Of a DNA stretch of 64,000 bases, positions 48,801 to 62,107 are shown in pieces. Origin of the DNA: Cycas panzhihuaensis (Eukaryota; Cycadophyta); the NCBI GenBank assembly GCA_023213395.1, contig CM041465.1, positions 188,921,741 to 188,985,740 on the forward strand, written 5' to 3'. Under the pieces are notes generated by a model. The model was not told where the DNA came from. It made no database searches and saw only the letters and a program-made list of their open reading frames with translations. A program made the translations under genes and the position numbers. Every line of letters starts with the position of its first letter. Position 1 is the first letter of the stretch.

Positions 48801-49820
48801 TTATAAGAAACTTCATTTGCCATAAGCACATCACCACTATCAAGAGCTTGGTATGATGAAACTAACTCTTGTGTAGACACATGTGGTAAAGCACCTGAAT
48901 CCAATCATGATGATAGTGGGAAACATTACAAGTAACCAAGACATTAATATCTATACCCTAATTTAACTCTACTTGATTAGCCTCCTTGGGAGGATCTTTC
49001 TTTTTCTAGAACTCGTTCCTTTCATAGAAATCCTTCTTGAGATGACCTATCTTATTACAATGCCAACATCTAAGATTTTGACTTTAACCTTGATGTATCC
49101 CTAGAAATTTATCCTCTCTCAATCATTCTGCCCCCAACTATTATAGCTTCTAGTATGGAGGTTTTAAGACTAGACTTCCTCCTCATCTTTGTCATCAGTA
49201 AATCACTTACAATAGAATCATAGTCTAATTCATCTATAGTGCTAAAACTAATTAAGATGACAATATTATCCTAAGATTATGGTAATGAACATAACAAGGT
49301 AATAACCTTGTCCTCATTCTTAATCATGACATTCATACTTACCAACTGACAAATAAGAGTATTAAAAATATTTAAACGATTTAGTAATTTTTGTACCTTC
49401 TTTCATCCATAATGAGTACAATTACCTCTTGAACTAGATTCTATTTATCACTAAATTGGTCATGTACAAGCCTTCCAATCAGGTCCATAATCTTATTATT
49501 GTCTTCTCCTCTATAATGTTAAATAGAACTTAATCTACCAAACACAATCGTATTATGCTAAGAGTACTTTTATCCAGGTGATCTGATTTTTCATCATCTA
49601 TTCCTGTATGTTTCTTTGATTTATCTCTTAGAGTTCTGTATAATCCCTGTTGTACTAGAACCTCATACACTTTCAACTTCCATAACTCGAAACTATTCTT
49701 TCCATTGAATTTCTCCACCTTAAACTTTGCATTTATCAATTTTTCTCTTTGGTGTAGAAAAAGTTAATACCAAAATCTTCACAAACTTACTACAAAAATA
49801 AAATTGGCTTTGATACCACT
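45811..49820 (-). pseudogene. Copia-A unit 4 gag-pol remnant
   Basis: The best-preserved gag N-terminus is here, 49739-49530 (KFKVEKFNGKNSFELWKLKV, a UBN2-type copia gag). Protease and the following segment are open at 48904-48518 (MDSGALPHVSTQ: the catalytic DSG is intact, then VRHILGLKRNMISLGELN). The integrase C-terminal part is at 47847-47620. The RT start is at 47346-47074 (MQEEIDALKKYNSWDLVELP, KTISYRWAFNKK, ...). The RT/RNase H connection is at 46608-46387. Between them are stops and frameshifts. The primer site complement GATACCACT lies at 49812-49820. Confidence 0.85.
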
Positions 49821-50500
49821 TGTAGAGAAAACTAGATCCTAATAACCAAAAACTACCACTAAGATCTAAATTATTTTGCAACAAATTATAAGAATTAAAA
49901 CTGAAATTTAACATGCAAGTTCTTAAACCAGAAATAATATAATAAATAAATTAGAAGGCCAAAACATTATATATATATACAAGATATAACATGGTAAAAC
50001 CCTAGTAGTATGCTAGAGAAACATCCATACAGAAAAATGTATCAATCTTTATTTGTTAAGAATGAAAAAAAATATATAATCTATAATAAAATATTTATAT
50101 CAATAATCATCTACCTGTTATCAATGTAGTACATATAATATATCAAATATCATCAACATAATGAAAAAACATCAAAAGTTGGGTTATATGAGAGTCATAG
50201 AGGGCACAAATCTCGATCATTAAATTTGGGGTATTTTGAATGAATGACCATGATTTTTTTTACAACTTAGTATCTTTTATAGTGCTAGCTTTTAGGGTTA
50301 GGGGCTACCACCATCGAACCTCCTCTTTACTAGGGGAAAAGAGGGGTTCTAGATCCCCCAACACTCCCCAGCCAATGGGGACTCCCATGCTTCTTGGATC
50401 CCTATATAAAAGTTTAGAGAGGAAATTTCACTGCCAACTTGTCAAATTTTTTGCCTCCAAAACATTGTTGTTAAATTATCTAATAATCTCCACCTTAACA
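49821..50500 (-). repeat. Copia-A LTR 5
   Basis: 680 bp; TGTAGAGAAAACTAGA to CACCTTAACA. GC island about 50305-50405, weaker than in LTR 1. Pairs with LTR 2 by shared differences. Confidence 0.85.
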
Positions 50501-53500
50501 ACAATTTACCTGATACGTTTCTTAGACCATTCATCACCTTTTTTACAAACCAAGAAAAGTCAAGTATCATTTAAACTTCTCTAATAGTACTAGTTTTGTA
50601 AACATATTAAAATAATTCTATTTTGTGTTAACCTTCTCAAGTTCCACTCCACCTGCTTCCACAACCTATCTAACACAATGCTACGTAAGAGTAATATGTT
50701 TTGTTCTACTATGAAATGCTAGATTCTTTGCTAAGTAAATGGTACTTTGACTATCACAAAATAATTTTATCTTTCCTTATTTCCTTTGAATCTTAACCAA
50801 TAGACCCTACAACCAAATTACTTCCTTATAAGCATGTGTTTTGGTAGCATATTCTACTTCTGCAGTCAATAATATAATTGTACTCTATAATTTTGACATC
50901 TAATTAACTAGGCCATTTGTAAGAGTAAACGCATAATCGAAGTAGACCTTCTCTTATCTAAATCTCCTATAAAATATAAATTAATATATCCATAAACCTG
51001 ATTATTTGTACCACTAAAGGTGATATAATAGTTACATACACCCCTCAAATAATGAAACACCCATTTTATTGCTGCCTACTATTCCTTTCTTAGGTTTTCC
51101 ACAAACCTATTAACTGCATTGACTTCATGTGAAATGTCAGGTCTTATACATGCCATGGTATATATCAAACTTTCTACTATATTAACATAAGCTACATGAG
51201 ATATATAATCCTTTTCTTCTTTACTACTATGAATTATACTCGAAAAAAGCTTAAAATAGGAAGCCAATGGGATATTAACTAGTTTCACATTTACCATACT
51301 AAATCTAGTTAGTACCTTCTATACATATTTTTACTATGATAAATATAGCTCACCATTTTTTCTATCTCTTTGAATCTCCATGCCTAAGATTTATTTTGTA
51401 GCTCCTGGATCCTTCATATCGAATGTCCTATCTAATTGATCCTTTAACTTATTGATTTCTACTATACTCTTACTTACAACCAATATGTCATCAACATATA
51501 ATACCAAGATAATAAATAAGCTATTGTCTAAAAATTTAAAGTAACACAATGATCATATTCACTTCTTTTAAAATTTTAACTCTCTATGAAGGCGTAAAAC
51601 TTCTTATACTATTACCTAGGTGATTACTTAAGGCTATATAATGATTTCCTAAGCTTACAAATAAGTCTTTTCCTACCATCTTATATAAATCCTTCTAGAT
51701 GATCTATATAGATCTCCTCATCTAAATCTCCATGTAAAAAAATTATTTTTACATTTAACTACTCTAACTCTAAATCAAGAGAAGCTACCAATGCTAATAG
51801 AATATGAATTAGAACAAGTTTAACAACTAGTTAAAAAATCGCATAAGAATCAATACCTACTTTCTGTGTAAAGCCTTTAACCACTAATATTGCCCTATAT
51901 TTATCAACATTTCTATCAACATCTATTTTCTTTTTAAAAATCCACCTACAACTAATAGTATTCCTACCATGTGGAAGTTATACCAATAACCATAAATTAT
52001 TTTTCTTCAAATCATTTATCTCTTCTTAGATAGCCCTCTTCCACTTCTTACTATGGATATCATCTACTGCTTCCTGATAGTATATAGGCTTATCATCATT
52101 AGAAACCAAAGCAATAGAAATATAAGGGATGCACTTATTAGGTGGATGACTGACTCTTGTAGATCTTTTAATAGTTGGAGAAGTGTCCACATACTCATAT
52201 AAATCTAGTGCAGATTGATCTTCAGTAAGCTCTTTCTATATTTTTATTTTTAAAGATGGTTAGGTCTTAAGCTTGACTTATTAATGTTCAACTTTCTTCT
52301 CCTATTTCACTTCAATTTCTACACTGTCTGATTTAGAAAAGGAGATTCATCAAATACAACATCTTTATTAATAGTGATTTTATAGTTAGTAAGGTCCCAC
52401 AACCTATATCCCTTCACACCATCTTTATCACCATAACCAATAAAGATACATCTCTTGGATTTTAAGTCTAGCTTTGAATGTTAACTTTTATTAGTCAGGG
52501 CATAAGCATCACAACTAGAGCTTTCAATTTGAATAGTCACATGGATATCCAGTCCATACCTCTACAAGAATCTTACAGTCTATTATAAGTGATGGTGACC
52601 TATTGACCAAATAGTAAGCTGTCTAAATAACTTCTACCTATAAGCCTTTCTCCACTCTTGTATTACTCAACACGCTTCTTACTCTTTCCAAGAGTATCTA
52701 GTTCATGCACTTAACTATGCAATTATACTATGGACTTTAATTAGTGAACTTATGCCTTTTGATTCCAACTTCTCTGTAATAGTTCTCAATCTTTAATGAG
52801 TTGAACTGACCTCCATTGTTAGTTCTTAAACATTTGATTAACCTACTAGTGCTCTTCTTAACTAGAGCCTTGAATGACTTAAATACACTCAAAACTTTAG
52901 ATTCCCTTTTCAAAAAATAGACCTATATCTTTCTAGAGTTATCTATAAATGTGACAAAGTATAATGGTCCTCTATAAGATATTATAGGGGTTGATCCCCA
53001 TACATCTGAATATACATAGTCTAGAATACCTTTACTAGTTTGACTTCCTATATTAAACTTGAGTCTACACTACTTTCTGAAAACATAATGTTTATAAAAA
53101 TTTAAATCTAAAAGTTATAAGTTAGGAAGCAACTTATGGTTCATTAATACCTTAAGTCCTCTCTCACTCATGTGCCCAAGTATCTAATGCTATAATTGAG
53201 TTAGATCTTCTATAGTCTTTGCTGTTATAACTACATGGCTGACATCTATACTTTCCATCAAAATATAAAGGTTTTCTTTCTTTAAAGCTTTTATAATAAC
53301 CAAGGCACCCTTTGATACCTTCAAGACTCATTTATTACTTGTGTACTTATAATGACCAGAATTTAGTTCACCCAAGGAAATTTGATTCTTTTTTAGATTA
53401 GATATATGTCTAACTTCAGTTAATGTTTTTACTATACCATTGAATATTTTAATTATTATGCTATTAGTGGCCACTATGTTATAGGAAACTTTATTTTTTA

Positions 53501-54522
53501 TAAGCACATCACCACCGTCAAGAGGTTGGTATGATGAAAACTAACTCCTATATAGACACATATGGTGTGAAGCACCTGAATCCAATAACCAATTATGATC
53601 ATAATAGGAAATAATATAAGTAACCAAGACATTATCATTCATATCTTGATTCAACTCCACTTGATTAGTCTCCTTAGTAGGATCTTTTTTTTTTCTAGAA
53701 CTCCTTCCTTTTGTAACAATCCTTATTAAGATGACCTATCTTATTACAATTCCAACATATGAGCTTACTCTTCTTTCATTTTAGCTTTGACCTCGATGTG
53801 TTCCTAGAGCTTTATTCTCTCTCAATCATTTTTCCCACTACTATTATAGCTTCTAGTATGGATGTTTCAGGAATGGACTTCCTTATCACCCTTACTTCCA
53901 GTAAAGCACTTATAATAGAATCATAGTCTAATTCATTTATAGTTCTAGAACTAAATGAGGTGATAATATTATCCTAAAATTTAGGTAATGAACATAATAA
54001 GGTAACAACCTTGTTATCATTCTCAATCATGACATCAATACTAGCTAATTGATAAATAAGAGTATTAAAAATATTTAAATAATTAAGAATTTTTATACCT
54101 TCCTTCATCTGTTATGAGTATAATTGCCTCTTCAAGTAGATTTGATTCATCACTAATTTGGTTATATATAAGCCTTCCAGCTAGGTCCATAATCCTACTA
54201 CTATCTTCTTGCTTGTGATGTTAAATAGAACTTCACCCACCAAGTACAATTATATTGTGCTAAGAGACCTTTTATCTAGATCATCCTAATCATCATTGTC
54301 CATCCCCACAGGTTTCTTTGATTTACCTCCCTGAGTTCTATATAATCTCTATTATACCAAAACATCATACACTTTTAACTTCCATAACTTGAAGTTGTTC
54401 TTGCTATTGAATTTCTTGACCTTGAACTTTGCATTCATTAGTTTTACTATTTGGAGTAGAAAAAGTTGACACCAAAACCTTTATAAAGTTACTATAAAAA
54501 TAGAAGTGGCTCTAATACCACT
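50501..54522 (-). pseudogene. Copia-A unit 5 gag-pol remnant
   Basis: The same order of domains as the other units but the most decayed: only the RT/RNase H connection (51297-51079, MVNVKLVNIPLASYFKLF ... CIRPDISHEVNAVNRFV) stays open for more than 70 codons. Integrase C-terminal (about 52500-52320), integrase core (about 52980-52680), protease (about 53520-53330), zinc knuckle (about 53760) and gag (about 54440-53850) are recognisable by nucleotide similarity to the other units. The primer-site complement AATACCACT lies directly left of LTR 6. Confidence 0.75.
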
Positions 54523-55019
54523 TGTTGAGAAAATTAGGTCTTAATAATTAGAAATTGCCATTAAGATCCAAACTATTTTGTAACTAGTCATATGAATTGA
54601 AACTAAAATTTAATATGTAAGTTTTAAAACTAGAGATAATATAATAAATAAATTAGAAACCCAAAGCATCACATATACACTATATATAACATGGTAAAAC
54701 CCTAGTAATATTCTAGGGAAATATCCACATAGAAAAGGTATCGATCTTTATTATCTAAGAATAGAGAAATGTATATAGTCTGCAAGATAATGCTTACAAC
54801 AACAACAACCATCTGCTTCTTCTCAATACAATATATCTAATACATTAAATACTATCAACATAATGAAAAAACACCCTAAATCATGCTATATAAGAGAGTT
54901 ATACAAGACATAAATCTCAACCATCAAATCTGGGATATTTTGAATGAATGACCTTAATTTTCTTTATAATTTAGTATGTTTTATAATGCTAGCTTTTTAG
55001 GTTAGGGGTTGCAACCCCC
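54523..55019 (-). repeat. Copia-A LTR 6, left part
   Basis: Starts TGTTGAGAAAATTAGG and runs into the GC island, ending GCAACCCCC at the insertion point. It continues at 57964-58145. Confidence 0.85.
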
Positions 55020-55244
55020 TATTAGAAAACAAACCTGTATAAGATAATATCTGCAAATAGAAACAAACACCTCCTCTAGGATCGAACGATACTCTTAAGG
55101 TACATCCATTATATTAACAAAACATCATTATAATATATTACATATGATACATTATGTGTGTATTTATAATATATGATATGATAGTGAGAGTAGGACCCAC
55201 TTGTATGTTGGACAAAACAAATATATATTACTAATATTCTAACA
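55020..55244 (-). repeat. 3' LTR of the nested non-autonomous element
   Basis: 225 bp, TATTAGAAAACAAACC to TATTCTAACA. Nearly collinear with 57738-57963, sharing CACCTCCTCyArGATCGAA and GATAGTGAGAGTAGGACCCA. Confidence 0.85.
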
Positions 55245-55648
55245 CTCCCCTTTAATGCACATTTGGGTCATTTGTATTTATAATGCCTTGTCCTTACAAA
55301 TAAGTTGAAGATGATATCTTTAACTTGATCCTTGTCTTCAATTTTATAGTAATGTCTTTATTGTAGAATGATGTCTTCAACTTGATTTTCTTCTTCAATT
55401 CTATACTAATGCTTTTGTAGGATGATGTCCTTAGCTTGATTTTTGTCTTCAATCCTTTAGTGATAATGTTGATATAATAGTTATAGCAAGTGCAAATCCT
55501 GATTCTTTATTGTGCATAGTTTAGTCTAATTTTGATGTAGATCCTGTAAGTAACCATCTTCAAATACAACTTGATTTTCATCATTATCTTGTATAAATTC
55601 TTAATCACCATGTACAACGATGATTTCTTTAACCTTTAGAGGAGAATC

Positions 55649-56415
55649 TTAATTAACTTTCATACTATTTGAACTTGAATCAATTCTCAATGTAGGAGCA
55701 TCATTTAGACTTGAATCAATATAAGACTCATCTTTTATAGAACCATCAGATTCATATTCAATTTCCCTTGAAATAATAGTGTCATCTAAATAAACCTTAA
55801 TCGATTCATCACTCTCAATGTCTTCAGTGGAAGTTGTAATCTCATCAATATATTCAACCATCATTTCTTTACATTCAGTAGAAATTTGATCAGTACTTAT
55901 ATATTCTTTATTTTGACATGTTATTCATTAGTGTTGATAATACTTTCTTCATCTATTTTCCCTGTATCATAACCATAACTAATCTTACTTGCCTTTTCAA
56001 TAATTTGTTGTTTCTCTTCAAGAGTTTATTCAAATGCATCCCTTAAAAAATTTCAAGCTTCCTTAGCAATACTTGCATGTTAAATTTTAGAAACGATGAA
56101 GTAATATGTGGAAGGAAGATCAACCATATTTAATATAGAAAGAATCATGGTGAATGACTTTCTGTCTTTCTTTTCAAGTATTTTCTATTCTTCTTCATCC
56201 TTAGGGATATCATATCCATTAGTAACAAGATTCAACAAACCTCTAGTTATGAAAAAACATCTCATTTTAATCATCCAAAAGAAGTAGTTTTCTCTATTAC
56301 ACTTAGGTATCAGAAGAAACAAATCCCTTAAGTAATATTTATTTGTTTCATGAATATATATGACCAAATCATTCTCCTCCATGATTGTAAATGTACCTGC
56401 AAATAATGTCCTCAT
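55649..56415 (-). pseudogene. Gag-like region of the nested non-autonomous element
   Basis: The frame 56415-56185 starts MRTLFAGTFTIMEEN and contains IPKCNRENYFFWMIKMRCFF ... NLVTNGYDIPKDEEE. This is the pattern of the DUF4219/UBN2 N-terminus of copia gag (G-x-NY-x-x-W-x-x-x-M ... LW-x-x-V-x-G-x-x-P). The segment 56184-55865 is interrupted by stops. The frame 55864-55649 is a very acidic Asp/Glu/Ser-rich tail (IDEITTSTEDIESDES). No zinc knuckle was found. Whether it ever made a working capsid protein is unknown. Confidence 0.6.
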
Positions 56416-57737
56416 TTTCTAGTGCCCATTAATCAATCTCAACAAAATTTCTTATGTCTCATGTCCCTCATATCACTAACTTCATTATCATATCATCACC
56501 TTGTCCATCTCTCATATTACCAAACAATCAATGAGTATCTAAACCGCCATTAAATGAATACCTCATAACTTTCACAATGATTATACATATCACATGTGAC
56601 CATTAAATTGACAAGACACACCACACCACACTCAATTTCCCAAAACATAACTCATGCCACAATATTACCAATGAATAAACCATACCTTTATAAATCATGT
56701 AATGATCTATACTTCTCAATAATGTTTAGTTTCCTACAACTCAGGCATTTTCAATAAAACTCATCCTTCTTTTCCCATTCAATTAATTAAAAGAATACAT
56801 CATCAAATAAGCCTAATCATAGCCTTAAGCATGCTATTTCTTACCTATAAACTTTCTCATATAAATACATATAAGAGAGCACCATATCATATGCATGCCT
56901 CAAATATTATCAACAAATCACTGTCATACAATAAACTCATGCTTACTTCATTATCAAAACAAGACCCTTTTTAATAAATGAAAAATACATCATCAATATC
57001 CATAAGTATCACCTCATTCATACCATCATCTAAAAGTATCATCCTTTTCCAATACTATATATGTATAATATATATATTGGTCCCCAAGAGCAATGGTTTT
57101 GTGGCTAAAAAAAGTATAATATGAAATCCTTAAATTCCTAAAAAACTTAATTTTGGAAAAAATATATCTCAAAAATACATAAAATATGGATGGAAATGAT
57201 GGCCTCTAAAATATAATTCTAACGGTTTAGATGAAATTGAATTATGATATCTAGATCAAAAGTTATGCCCCTTTTAAGAATTTTATAATTAGGGTTTCTA
57301 GGGACTGTAATAGTACCTTTTGATAAACTACTAATAACTTTTCACTCTAAACTCTAATAAATCTCAAACTAATTCCATTCGAAAGTAAATTAAGAAATGC
57401 ACATAATCAAAAAATATTTGAGGTCATTTGGATACCTGTAGCCAAAGTTATGGCTCTTTGAAGTTGAGGTTATAGATTTATCCTAAAAATATGATGATAG
57501 AAAAAAAATAGACCAAAATTAATTTTGCTACAATTTTTATACATTCACCCCAAAATCTATAGTGTGACCACTCAACATTTATAGAATGAGCTATTTTGTC
57601 TCAATTTTACCATTACTTTTTAAAAATTTTAATATTTGTTCTCTTGAATATGCTTTCAATCCTTAATGGCACCTCCCAAATCACCACTCTAATATCGAAT
57701 AAACAACACATTTTTGAACTTGGGTGCTTTGATACCA

Positions 57738-57963
57738 TGTTGGAAAATAAACTTGTATAAGATAATATGTATAAACAGAAATAAACACCTCCTCCAAGAT
57801 CGAATAATACCCTTAAGGTACCTCTATTATATTAATAAAACATCATTATAATATGATTACATATGATACACTATGTGTGTATTTATAATATATGACATGA
57901 TAGTGAGAGTAGGACCCACTTTCATGTGGGATAAAATAAATGTGTATTACTAATATTCCAACA
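57738..57963 (-). repeat. 5' LTR of the nested non-autonomous element
   Basis: 226 bp, TGTTGGAAAATAAAC to TATTCCAACA, with GCTTTGATACCA (primer site complement) immediately to its left. Confidence 0.85.
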
Positions 57964-58145
57964 CCCCTAAACCCTATCTTTATGAGGGAGTTCCAACTTC
58001 CCCCCATACCCCCTAGCCAAGGGGGGCTCCTACCCTCTTTGGATCCACCCTCAGAAGTTTAGAGAGGAAACTGTGCTACCAACTTATCAAAAATTTTGCC
58101 TCCAAAATATTGTTATTACATTATCTAATAATCTCTACCTTAACA
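57964..58145 (-). repeat. Copia-A LTR 6, right part
   Basis: Resumes in the GC island (CCCCTAAACCCTATCTTTATG) and ends CTACCTTAACA. Together with 54523-55019 it makes a 679-bp LTR. Confidence 0.85.
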
Positions 58146-61100
58146 ATAATTTACTTGATACCTTTCCTTGATCATTTATCACTTTTTCTATAAACCAAGA
58201 GATGTTAAGGGCCATTTAAACTTATCTAATAATACTGGTTTTGTGAACATATCATCATAATTCTATTTTGTATTAATATTCTCAATTGCCACTCCACCTG
58301 CTTCTACAACCTATCTAATAAAATAGTACTTAAGAGTAATATGCTTTGTTCTACTATAATAAGTTGGGTTCTTTGCTAAGTAAATGACACTTTGACTGTC
58401 ACAAAATACCTTTACCTTTTCCTATTTCCTTTGAAGTTCAACCAATAGACCTTATAATCATATTACTTTCTTACAAGCATGTGTTATAGTAACATATTAT
58501 GCTTTTGTAGTTAATGATGCAATTATACTCTATAATTTTAATATCTAATTAACCAAACTATTTGCAAGAGTAAATATATAACCTTAAGTAGACCTTTTGT
58601 TATCAAAATATCCTATAAAGTCTAAATCAACATATCCATAAACCTAATTATCTATACCACTAAAGGTGATATAATAGTCACTTGTGGCCCTTAAATATTA
58701 GAGTACCTATTTTAGTACTACCCAATTTTCCTTTTCTAGATTTTCTATAAACCTATTAACTAGACTAACTGCATGTGAAATGTTAAGTCTTATATATACC
58801 ATGACATATATCAAACTTCCTACTACACTGACATAAGATATATAAGATATATAATCCTTTCTTTATTTACTACTAGGACTCATACTCAAAGAAAGCTTGA
58901 AATGGGAAGTGAACGAGATAATAACTAGTTTCACATTTACTATACCAAATCTGGTTAGTACCTTCTCTATATATTTTTACTGTGATAACTATAGCTTACC
59001 ATTTTTTCTCTCTATATGTATCTCTATGTCTAAGATTTATTTTGTAGCTTTTAGATTCTTCATATTAAAAGTCCTATCTAATTGAGCCTTTAAGTTATTG
59101 ATTTCTACCATACTTCTACTTACAACTAGCATGTCATCAAATATATAATACTAAGATAATGAATAAGCTATTGTCTAAGAATTTAAAGTGAACACAATAA
59201 TCATACTTATTTCTTTAAAAAATGTAGCTCTCTAAGAAGGTATCAAACTTTCTATACCATTGCATAGGTGATTACTTTAGGCCATACAATGATTTCTTGA
59301 GCCTACAAATAAGTCTTTTCCTACCATCCTATACAAACCCTTCTGGTTGATCCATATAGATCTCCTCATCTAAATCTTTATGTATAAAATTTATTATTAC
59401 ATCTAATTGCTCCAAGTCCAAATGAAGAGAAGTTATTAATGTTAACAAAACCTAAATTGAAATAAGTTTAATAACTGGTAAAAAAATCTCATAGAAATTA
59501 ATAGTTATTTTCTATGTAAAGCCTTTAGCCACCAGTCTTGCCCTGTATTTAGAAACATTTCTATCAATATCTATTTTCTTCTTGAAAACACACCTATAAC
59601 CAACAATCTTCTTGACATGTGGAACTTCTACAAAGTCCCATGAATTATTTTTCTTTAAAGAATCTATCTCTTCTTGCATAGCCCTCTTCTACTTCTCACT
59701 ATGGATATCATCTACTACTTCCTGATAGCATATAGGCTCACCATCATTAGAAATGAAAGTAATAGAAATAGTAAGGTTATACCTGTTAGGTGGATGACTG
59801 GCTTGTATATATCTTCTAATAATTAGTGGAGGAGTGTCCACATACTCCTATAAATCTTCTATAAATTTATCTTTAGAAAGCTCTTCATGTATTTCCATTT
59901 CTAAATATGGGTAGGTCTTAAGCTTGACCTATTAATGTTTAACTTTCTACTCTTATTTCACTTTAACTTATATACTATATAAATTTAGAAAGGGAGATTT
60001 ATCAAACACAACATCTCTATCAATAGTGATTTTGTGGGCAGTAAGATCCTATAACCTGTATCCCTTCAAACTATCTTTATCACCATAACTAATAAAGATA
60101 CATCTCTTAGATTTTGGGCCTAACTTTAAATGTTAATTTTTATTAGTCAAGGCATAAGCATCATAACCAAAAAATTTTAAATTTAAATAGTCATATGGAT
60201 GTCCAGTCTATACCTCTTCAAGAATATTGCACTCTATTGCAAGTGATGGTGACCTATGTAACAAATAATAAGCTATTTGAATATCTTCTACCCATAAGCC
60301 TTGCTCCACTCCTACATTACTCAGTATGTTTCTTGCTCTTTCCAAGAGTGTCCTATTCATGTGCTTAGCTATGCTATTCTATTGTGAGGTATATCTAGTG
60401 GTCTTAGGCCTTTCGATACTAACTTCTTTGTAATAGTTCTTAAACTCCAATGAGTTAAACTTACCTCCATTGTCAGTTCTTAAATATTTGATTGATCTAT
60501 GATTGCTCTTCTTAACTAGAGCCTTGATTTGCTTAAACACATCAAAAACTTTAGATTTTTTTTTCAAAACATAGACCCATTCATTTTTAGAGTAATCATC
60601 TATAAATGTGATAAAGTATAATGATCTTGTATGAGATATTATAGAGGCTAGTTCTCATACATCTAAATGTATATAATCTAGAACACCTTTACTAGTGTGA
60701 CTCCCTACTTTAAACCTAAATCTACATTGTTTTCTAAAAATATAATATTTACAAAAAGTCAAATCTAAAAGCTAAAAGTTAGGAAGCAACTTATGGTTCA
60801 TCAACACCTTAAGTCCTCTCTCACTCATGTGCCTAAGTCTTTGATGCCATAACTGAGTTAGATCTTTTACAGTCTTTAATGCTATAGCTATATGGTTAAC
60901 ATATGTACTTCCCACCAAAATATAAATGTCTCCTTTCTTTAAGGCATTTATAATAACCAAGGCTCCCTTTGACACCTTCAAGATTCCTTCATGACCTGTG
61001 TGCTTATAACCACTGGAATCTAATTCACCCATAGAAATAAGATTCCTTTTTAGATTTGGTATATGTCTAACTTCAGTTAATGCTCTTACTATACCATCAA

Positions 61101-61828
61101 ACATTTTATTTCTAGTACTATCAATTGCTACTATATTATAGGAACATTATTTCCCATAAGTACATCACCACTATTAAGAGGTTGGTATGATAAAAACTAA
61201 CTCTTATATGGACATATGTGGTTTGAAACACCTGAATCCAATGATCAATCATGATGATAATGGGAAACATTATAAGCAACTGAGACATCATCTTCTATAC
61301 CTCGATTTAACTCCACCCACTTAAGCTCCTTAGTAGGATCTTCCTTTTTCTAGAACTCCTTCCTTTTGTAGAAATCCTGTTTGAGGTAACCTATCTTATT
61401 GTAGTGCCAACATCTGAGCTTACTCTTCTTTCCTTTTGACTTTGACCTCGATGTGTACCTAGAGCTTTATTATCTCCCAATCATTCTATGCTGTACTATC
61501 ATAGCTTCTAGTGTGGAGATTTCAAGACTAGACTTCCTCCTCACCTATTCCATTAGTAAAGAACACACAACATAATCATAGTCTAATTCATTTATAGCAC
61601 TAAAACTAATTTAGGTGATAATATTATCCTAAAATTCTGCTAATAAACATAATAAGGTAATAACCTTATCATCATTCTCAATTATGACATCAATACTATC
61701 CAACTAATAAATAAGAGTATTAAAAATATTTAAATAATCAAGAATTTGTATACCTTCCTTTATTCACAATGAGTACAATTACCTCTTCAAGTAGATTTGA
61801 TTCATTATTGGTTTGGTCATGTTCAAGC
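58146..61828 (-). pseudogene. Copia-A unit 6 gag-pol remnant, truncated in gag
   Basis: Integrase core at 60567-60379: KKKSKVFDVFKQIKALVKKS, LRTDNGGKFNSLEF with the second catalytic Asp kept, then ERPKTTRYTSQ (family: the PQQNG box worn away). The protease end and pre-integrase zinc region are at 61104-60772 (VRHIPNLKRNLISMGELD, LWHQRLRHMSERGLKVLM). Zinc knuckle near 61400. RT, connection and integrase C-terminus are present by similarity (58700-60200). Gag is cut at 61828 by a different LTR. Confidence 0.8.
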
Positions 61829-62107
61829 TGTTGGGTGTAATACTCAATTCCATTAGCCCTATGTAAACTCTCTCTATCTTATGTATTCTATATTAGAGTT
61901 GTGGGCCACCTTGATATGTGCGCCACCTCTAAGTAGTCCAATGGGGTTCTTTCTCTAGTGGTGAAGTTGTACTATAAGTATGTACTCTTACTTATTCATA
62001 ATTGAGTTTTGGCCAATTCTCCAACATGGTGTCTATTCTGTGCATACTTCATCTTTTGCTGCTCACCATTAGGGTTTGATGTGCTTGTCAAATTACTAAT
62101 CCTAACA
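61829..62107 (+). mobile_element. Plus-strand copia-type LTR interrupting Copia-A gag
   Basis: 279 bp from TGTTGGGTGTAATACTC to CTAATCCTAACA, directly followed by the perfect primer site TGGTATCAGAGC (62108-62119). An alternative LTR end is 62028 (TCTCCAACA then TGGTGTC). Its left border coincides with the loss of similarity to Copia-A, so it inserted there or marks a rearrangement. No coding region follows before the window's gene, so the rest of the element may be deleted or out of view. Confidence 0.7.

Larger units (their letters stand above)
55020..57963 (-). mobile_element. Non-autonomous gag-only LTR retrotransposon nested in LTR 6
   Basis: A complete 2944-bp element. LTRs of 225 and 226 bp (55020-55244, 57738-57963) begin T(G/A)TT(G/A)G and end TTC(C/T)AACA. 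On the minus strand the primer site TGGTATCAAAGC follows the 5' LTR (about 57726-57737), and the purine tract AAAGGGGAG precedes the 3' LTR (55245-55255). The flanks are CCCCC and CCCCT, a likely 5-bp target duplication with one change. Between lies a leader and one gag-like region; no protease, integrase, RT or RNase H is seen, so it would depend on a copia partner. The two LTRs are visibly more alike than the Copia-A LTRs, so it is a younger insertion. Confidence 0.85.
45134..61828 (-). mobile_element. Copia-A tandem array, copy 2, with nested insertion
   Basis: Same order as the first array: LTR 4 (45134), body, LTR 5 (49821), body, LTR 6 (54523, split by another element), truncated body ending 61828. 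Periods are 4687 and 4702 bp. Corresponding LTRs are offset by 21885, 21881 and 21872 bp from the first array. Diagnostic differences pair LTR 1 with 4, 2 with 5, and 3 with 6, as expected if the complete array was duplicated. The third body extends about 250 bp further into gag than in copy 1. Confidence 0.85.

Noticed and set aside
50240-50584. Plus-strand open frames inside Copia-A LTRs (also 23669-23977)
   Set aside because: They lie inside the LTR on the strand opposite the element, and are not kept open in the other LTR copies.
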